Part shown: one piece after another, positions 59,819 through 64,000 of the stretch
Layout of the letters: each line of letters begins with the position of its first letter
Position numbering within the stretch: position 1 is the stretch's first letter
Source: Streptomyces sp. NBC_00344
Lineage (GTDB): Bacteria; Actinomycetota; Actinomycetes; Streptomycetales; Streptomycetaceae
Direction: 5' to 3'
Assembly: GCF_036088315.1 (NCBI RefSeq)
Contig: NZ_CP107996.1
Location: forward strand, 3,995,001 to 4,059,000
DNA length: 64,000 nucleotides
Made by a program: the position numbers and the translations under genes
The notes under the pieces: model-generated
Databases searched by the model: none
Seen by the model: only the letters and a program-made list of their open reading frames with translations
What the model was told of the DNA's origin: nothing

Positions 59819-61300
59819 TCAGAACGCCCGCGATTGCTCGTGCGGAGGCAGGGTCAGGGCGATGGTGCGGGTCATTTCGAGGTAGCGGCCCGCTTTGGTG
59901 CGGCCCGAGTCGATGAGCACACCCCGGGCTGCCAGGGTGGGTTGGAGGCGCTTGAGCCGGTCGGAGAGGACTTTCCCGGTGGTGGGCCATCCCTTGGGCA
60001 AGGGGTGTAGTCCATCGTCGATGTAGAGGCGGCTGAGGCAGGCCAGCCACTCGGTGGACGTCATCTGCTGCGCGGCTCCCGGCTCGATGGTGTCGGCGTG
60101 CCTGAGGACCGTCTGCGCGAGGAGATCGCCCTCGATCACGTCGTCGTTCAGGTCGTCCAGACTGGCCCGGTACGCAGGCAGAGACCCGAGGCCGGTCGCC
60201 GCATCGAACTGCGCACACAGGTGCGCGAAATCCGCCATCCGCAGATCGGTCGGGGTCTCCGCCTCGGCCGCGCGGACCTTGACCGTGAGGTCCAGGAGCG
60301 AGCCGAGGACGACGGGCAGAACCTCCGCGTAGTCCGCCCACAGTTCGGCCTCGGTGCGCCGGACGCTGGGGCGTTCCAGGCGGAGCGGCAGGAGCCGTTC
60401 GGCGAGGTCGGGGCGGATGACGCCGACGTCGATGCCGGTGAGGAGTAGGGGGCGGCGGTAGCCGACGCGGAAGACGTCTCCGTCGGTGAACAGGGCGCGC
60501 TTGACGCTCTCGGCGCCGGTGACGATGCAGCACATGGCGTCGGATAGGTCCGGGGTCATGTGGGAGAGGTTGTCCAGGGCGGTGACCCATCCGGCGGCCA
60601 CTGCCGCGATCAGGTTCTCTTCATCCTTCGGTGCCCTGCGCAGGTCACCGCTCATGCCCTCGATGATCCGCACGAGCATCCGGCCACCCGTGGATTTCCC
60701 CGCGCCCTGCGGGCCGGTGAGGAACGGCGCGGGCACGGGCACGGACGGCCCGAGGCAGCCAATCAGCCATGCGATGGCCAGGCACTCGGTCTCGGCGTTG
60801 GCGAAGTTGCACAGCCTCATCAGCAGATCGATTCCCTTGCCTTCGGTGTCCTTGACCGGCAGCGGGAGTTCGCCGGTGAGCTGCGTGCGCCGCCAGCAAA
60901 CCTCGCGGGGGTCGGGGGTGAGGATGTCCCAGCCGGTGGGATGGATGCGGATGGACTGCCCGTCATCGCGTCCCAGGTCCAGCCACGTCGCCCCGTCGAA
61001 GCCGGGGGCCACGCGGATATGGACCGGCTGGACGGTCTCGGTCAGTGCGAGTGCTTCGATCAAGTCCAGTGCCTCCTTGATGGCGGACCCGTTGAATGCG
61101 CCGCGACCGTCCCTGTACAGGCCGACCATGAGTTCCTGGCGGTGGCTGCCGGTGGTGCCCTGGGAGCGGATCGGTCGGGCGACGGGGTGGCCGTTCTTCT
61201 GTGCGTACACGGTCCCGTCAGCGGTGCGGAAGTACCGGAAGTGCTCCTGCGCGTAGTCCGCGATGACCTCGCGGGCGGGCGTCTTGTCGTCCTCAGACAT
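59819..61300 (-). CDS. AICE replication ATPase/helicase-like protein
   Basis: 493 aa. Walker A is FLTGPQGAGKSTGGRMLVRI (about residue 195) and Walker B-like WVTALDNLSHM follows about 45 residues later. The N-terminal 100 residues (REVIADYAQEHFRYFRTADG) resemble accessory domains of phage/plasmid replication ATPases. It lies downstream of, and overlaps by 8 bp with, the prim-pol gene, so the two are coupled. Together they probably form a primase-helicase that copies the excised circle. Not assignable to a named family with certainty. Confidence 0.8.
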   Translation of the reverse strand: MSEDDKTPAREVIADYAQEHFRYFRTADGTVYAQKNGHPVARPIRSQGTTGSHRQELMVGLYRDGRGAFNGSAIKEALDLIEALALTETVQPVHIRVAPGFDGATWLDLGRDDGQSIRIHPTGWDILTPDPREVCWRRTQLTGELPLPVKDTEGKGIDLLMRLCNFANAETECLAIAWLIGCLGPSVPVPAPFLTGPQGAGKSTGGRMLVRIIEGMSGDLRRAPKDEENLIAAVAAGWVTALDNLSHMTPDLSDAMCCIVTGAESVKRALFTDGDVFRVGYRRPLLLTGIDVGVIRPDLAERLLPLRLERPSVRRTEAELWADYAEVLPVVLGSLLDLTVKVRAAEAETPTDLRMADFAHLCAQFDAATGLGSLPAYRASLDDLNDDVIEGDLLAQTVLRHADTIEPGAAQQMTSTEWLACLSRLYIDDGLHPLPKGWPTTGKVLSDRLKRLQPTLAARGVLIDSGRTKAGRYLEMTRTIALTLPPHEQSRAF

Positions 61301-62156
61301 GGCTCAGTCCCAACGTGGTCAGGGCGTTGGTCCACGCGTCGGCGCAGTGCCGGGGCGATTCGCCCTTGGCCTGCGCTGCGGTGAACAGCCGCGCGGTGTG
61401 TGTCTCGGTGAGGCAGCCGCACCGGCCGTGCGTGGACAGCACCGCGAGGAATGTTCGGTAGACGGTGGCGTGCACCGCCTCATGGGCCTCGGTGATGCGC
61501 TGCTCCGCCATGGCGATCCCGCGATCCAGATAGGTGGGCGTGCGGTGCGGGCAGCCCCCGCCGCCGACCGGCGCGGGCATCGTGACGGCTACCGGGCGGG
61601 CCGTGGTCGGCTGCTTCACGGTCAGGGCGCGCACGATGTCCGGCAGGGGCGCCATGGTGCCGGTGCCGGGGCCGAGCCACCGGGCGTATTGCATGGACGA
61701 CTTGATGTCCACGCCGGGGCGTACGGCGTTGGCGGACTGCATGGGACCCATGTAGAGCCAGTGCTCGCCGCGCGTTGTCGGCACGGTTCGCGTGGGGGGC
61801 AGAGTCTCGCGGGCCCACGTGATGGCTTCGGCGTGGTCCAGGTCCACGACCGTCAGCCAGGCTCCGCCGGGGTGATAGGCAACCGCGCTCGCTTGCACCC
61901 ATGCGCGGCGCCACATGCCGGACTGGATGACGTCCGGATCCGTGGTCGCGGCGGCCCAGCCGTGGCAGGGCGCCGGGCAAGTGCAGGGCCCGGGGGTCTT
62001 CATGTTCGGCCGGCCACCACACACGTTGTCGGCGCAGCGGCGGCAGTTCCCGAACGGCACCTTCCCCGCTCGTAACGGCAGTACCGGCACCCCGGAGGCT
62101 GCGAGGGAGAGCGCGGTAGCGAGGTGCTCTCGCCGAATGTCTGTCGGTTGGGTCAT
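61293..62156 (-). CDS. Bifunctional DNA primase/polymerase (prim-pol)
   Basis: 287 aa. The prim-pol domain covers about residues 10-185: LATALSLAASGVPVLPLRAG, a cysteine-rich insert (GNCRRCADNVCGG, PGPCTCPAPCHGW), the catalytic Asp pair LTVVDLDHAE, TTRGEHWLYMGP and PGVDIKSSMQYARWLGPG. The C-terminal 80 residues contain GRCGCLTETHTARLFTAAQA, perhaps helical. It starts replication by making a primer and extending it. ATG at 62156 has CTGGAGACC upstream. The next gene begins inside its 3' end. Confidence 0.88.
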   Translation of the reverse strand: MTQPTDIRREHLATALSLAASGVPVLPLRAGKVPFGNCRRCADNVCGGRPNMKTPGPCTCPAPCHGWAAATTDPDVIQSGMWRRAWVQASAVAYHPGGAWLTVVDLDHAEAITWARETLPPTRTVPTTRGEHWLYMGPMQSANAVRPGVDIKSSMQYARWLGPGTGTMAPLPDIVRALTVKQPTTARPVAVTMPAPVGGGGCPHRTPTYLDRGIAMAEQRITEAHEAVHATVYRTFLAVLSTHGRCGCLTETHTARLFTAAQAKGESPRHCADAWTNALTTLGLSHV

Positions 62157-62196
62157 GCTGGAGGTCTCCAGTTCCGTATCAGCGTGCTGGATTGGC

Positions 62197-62230
62197 GGCG
62201 GCCCCGGTTCTTGCCGGAAGGGGGGCCGCC
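62197..62230 (-). terminator. Terminator after traB
   Basis: 9-bp GC arms (62197-62205 and 62222-62230), loop 16 nt, 22 bp past the traB stop codon. Confidence 0.6.
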
Positions 62231-62251
62231 GTTGTCGTTCGTCGGGGGTGG

Positions 62252-64000
62252 TCAGGCCGCTTGCTGGCCGGGCAGGAGTTGGCCGTCTGCGGTCCTGTGC
62301 ACGGCTCGGTCGGCGGTGAGGGCCCTGATTTCGCGGGAGACGGTGCCCTTGTTGAGGCCGGTCCGGTCGGCCACGTCCTTGGCCGTCCGGGCCCCGGTCT
62401 GAACGGCGGTCAGCACCTTGTCCCGGTTGCTCAGCGCCCCGGACGGTGTGGCGGTCTCCTTGACCAGGTGCAGGGGTCGCGGCGCCTGTCCGCCGGTTGC
62501 CTGGTCGGGGGTCCAGATCGATTTGGGCAGTGCGCGTACTCCCGCGTCGTCGAGGGTCCAGGTGCGGAGCATGCGCGGCCCGTAGCCTTTGAGGTAGCCG
62601 TGTCCTCGGTACTCGCGGCCGTCGGGGATCTGGTGCGGCGCGTAGTGCGCGCAGTCGTCGAGCGCGACCTGTGCTTGTGTCGTGCCGGCCACCCGCAGCG
62701 AGAACCTGGTGAGGAGGTTGGGTGCGATCAGCTTGTGCACGCCTGGAGCGCTGCCGTCGGTGAGCGGGTACTGGGTGGCCCACCACAGAACGACGCCGCG
62801 CGAGCGGCCGAGCGAGGACAGCTCGATCAGGCGTTGCAGCCGGTCTTTGTCCTTGCTGATCAGGGCCAGGATCACCTGTCCCTCATCCACGACGACGGTG
62901 AGCTGACGTCCGTCCCACACGCTGATGCCGCGCTGCTTCATGTCCACCTTGCGGCGGGTCATCTCGGCGTGCGCATCGTCCACACCGGCCGTGATCTCGT
63001 CGCGTTCCACGGCGACGCGGCACGAGTGTTCCCAGATGTTGGCCTCTTCGCCCTTGCCGTCGATGAGGAGCAGGTCCCCGCGCAGGTGCGCGGTTGCCAT
63101 GAGCGGGCGGAACGACCAGGACTTGCCGGTGCCGGACGCGCCGGACACCAACAGCCGCTCATCGAACGGGATCAGGACCTCATCACCGGTCTCGGTGTCC
63201 AGACCGAGGCTCATCGCCATCGGATCGGCCGGGATGCGGTCCGGGGTCCACAGCGAGGAAACGCCCGCGGCTGCCGACCGAGTCGCCAATGTGAGGACGG
63301 CCCAGCCGCCGCGCGAGGCGGACGTGATCCGTATCCGCAGCGCGGTGCGGGCTCCGAGCAGGGCACGGACCGAGTCGGCCTTGTCCGCGAGCGTCTTGAC
63401 GGTCCACGTCCCGTCCAGCCGGATCTCACACCGGATGCCGCCCGGCTCCATGGCCGGGGGCGTGGTGACCGTGCCGGACAGGCCACGGTCGGGGGCGTGC
63501 TCCACCCAGTACGACGGGTCAAGCCGTTCCATGAGCTGACGCTCTTCCAGCGAGACGGACTCGTCCACCGGCACTCGCAGCGTGCGGCGACCGAGCGCGA
63601 GACCGGCCACGTTCGCGCCGACCAGTACGGCGGACGTGGCGGCCGGCCACAGGGCCAGGTGCGAGGCGGACATGAGCGCGGACGTGACGACCGTGGGCAC
63701 GGTGTGCAGCGAGTGCGCTTGAATCGCCCGGGCCTTGAGCGTGCTGGGGTAGTTCACCCGGGCGGCTTTGAGCTTGGCCCGGGTGTCGCGCTCGTGCCGC
63801 GCGGCTGCCTTGCTCGCCACCCGGGCGGCGCGGCGTCCGGCCGCGAACGGATTGTTCGACGCGGCGCGCGCGGTGAGTTGCTGCGACTTGGCGGTGGCCT
63901 GTGTGGAGCGTGCGGCGTTGTGCTCCTTCTGCGCCGCCATGAGCGCCTTGAGGTGCTCCGGGGTGCGCAGTTTGTCCCGACGGTCCGCCTCAAGGTCCCA
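62252..64000 (-). CDS. traB: TraB/FtsK-SpoIIIE-type DNA translocase, partial
   Basis: At least 582 aa; the 5' end is beyond the window, because the frame stays coding up to the edge (reading DLEADRRDKLRTPEHLKALM). Membrane segments lie near VVTSALMSASHLALWPAATS and SAVLVGANVAGLAL. Walker A is LLVSGASGTGKSWSF, Walker B LTVVVDEGQVI, and the FtsK block LSSLGRSRGVVLWWATQYP. A C-terminal winged helix (DVADRTGLNKGTVSREIRAL) is the sort that binds 8-bp repeats in double-stranded DNA. Transfers the element between hyphae as double-stranded DNA. Confidence 0.9.
   Translation of the reverse strand, partial: WDLEADRRDKLRTPEHLKALMAAQKEHNAARSTQATAKSQQLTARAASNNPFAAGRRAARVASKAAARHERDTRAKLKAARVNYPSTLKARAIQAHSLHTVPTVVTSALMSASHLALWPAATSAVLVGANVAGLALGRRTLRVPVDESVSLEERQLMERLDPSYWVEHAPDRGLSGTVTTPPAMEPGGIRCEIRLDGTWTVKTLADKADSVRALLGARTALRIRITSASRGGWAVLTLATRSAAAGVSSLWTPDRIPADPMAMSLGLDTETGDEVLIPFDERLLVSGASGTGKSWSFRPLMATAHLRGDLLLIDGKGEEANIWEHSCRVAVERDEITAGVDDAHAEMTRRKVDMKQRGISVWDGRQLTVVVDEGQVILALISKDKDRLQRLIELSSLGRSRGVVLWWATQYPLTDGSAPGVHKLIAPNLLTRFSLRVAGTTQAQVALDDCAHYAPHQIPDGREYRGHGYLKGYGPRMLRTWTLDDAGVRALPKSIWTPDQATGGQAPRPLHLVKETATPSGALSNRDKVLTAVQTGARTAKDVADRTGLNKGTVSREIRALTADRAVHRTADGQLLPGQQAA

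Larger units (their letters stand above)
57739..64000. mobile_element. Actinomycete integrative conjugative element (AICE), prim-pol type, partial
   Basis: Integrase, excisionase, replication ATPase, prim-pol and a TraB-like DNA translocase on the minus strand, in the order typical of AICEs whose replication uses a prim-pol rather than RepSA. The left junction is near 57740 at a pmt-like fragment; the right end is outside the window. The 440 bp between xis and the ATPase hold repeats and a palindrome but no gene. Confidence 0.8.

Overview
The window is high-GC actinobacterial chromosome, almost certainly Streptomyces. It carries an hrdD-type sigma factor, an SsgA-like sporulation protein, a SepX/GlpR divisome protein, DUF6227, an FmdB/Ruc protein under a CIRCE element, and integrative-element genes of the Streptomyces AICE type. 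GTG starts and ATGA/GTGA overlaps are common, and every real gene is shadowed by long antisense open frames. No rRNA, CRISPR array or intact insertion sequence was seen.

Left edge (1-1410): the decayed end of an integrative element. A truncated zinc-ribbon ORF runs into a tyrosine integrase broken by two single-base indels, next to the 3' end of a tRNA-Arg(CCU) gene. Then 1.6-15.1 kb holds a SigB/SigF-type sigma factor, a possible anti-sigma ATPase, an acyl-CoA ligase facing an M6 metalloprotease, TetR/DHA2 efflux, MarR/LigB-type dioxygenase, a GNAT enzyme, hrdD, and a WYL regulator divergent from a second DHA2 pump.

From 15.2 to 19.1 kb lies a tightly coupled fruR-fruK-fruA operon behind an elaborate repeated operator. 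From 19.2 to 31 kb lie DUF6227, a DmpA-type peptidase, LtrA, a SAF/CpaB-like protein, mtnP, a Ruc-like chaperone gene with a CIRCE element, an MFS carrier, a CPA1 antiporter that seems to start at CTG, and a secreted penicillin acylase.

From 31.2 to 37.1 kb is a conserved actinobacterial locus: 5-formyl-THF cyclo-ligase, galU, moeA/glp, moaC, mogA, rimJ-like and sepX/glpR, then tRNA-Ala(CGC). The gene order matches the Rv0991c-Rv0996 region of Mycobacterium tuberculosis, with ruc displaced by a few genes. It joins UDP-glucose supply, molybdopterin synthesis and the FtsZ-linked Glp-SepX pair. After it come GNAT, xth, a MerR regulator divergent from a three-gene BVMO/hydrolase/SDR operon, a tricorn-like protease, TetR/MMPL, ssgE, a serine hydrolase, another SDR, a TetR-like protein with a VEPQP tail, EamA/YbaK and a class B penicillin-binding protein.

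The right end (57.7-64 kb, continuing past the edge) is an AICE: integrase, excisionase, a 440-bp non-coding region with 13 GCGTCA repeats and a 38-bp inverted repeat, an ATPase/helicase, a prim-pol and a TraB-like translocase. Its left junction abuts a short fragment that looks like the 3' end of a pmt (protein O-mannosyltransferase) gene, so the element may use pmt as its attachment site.
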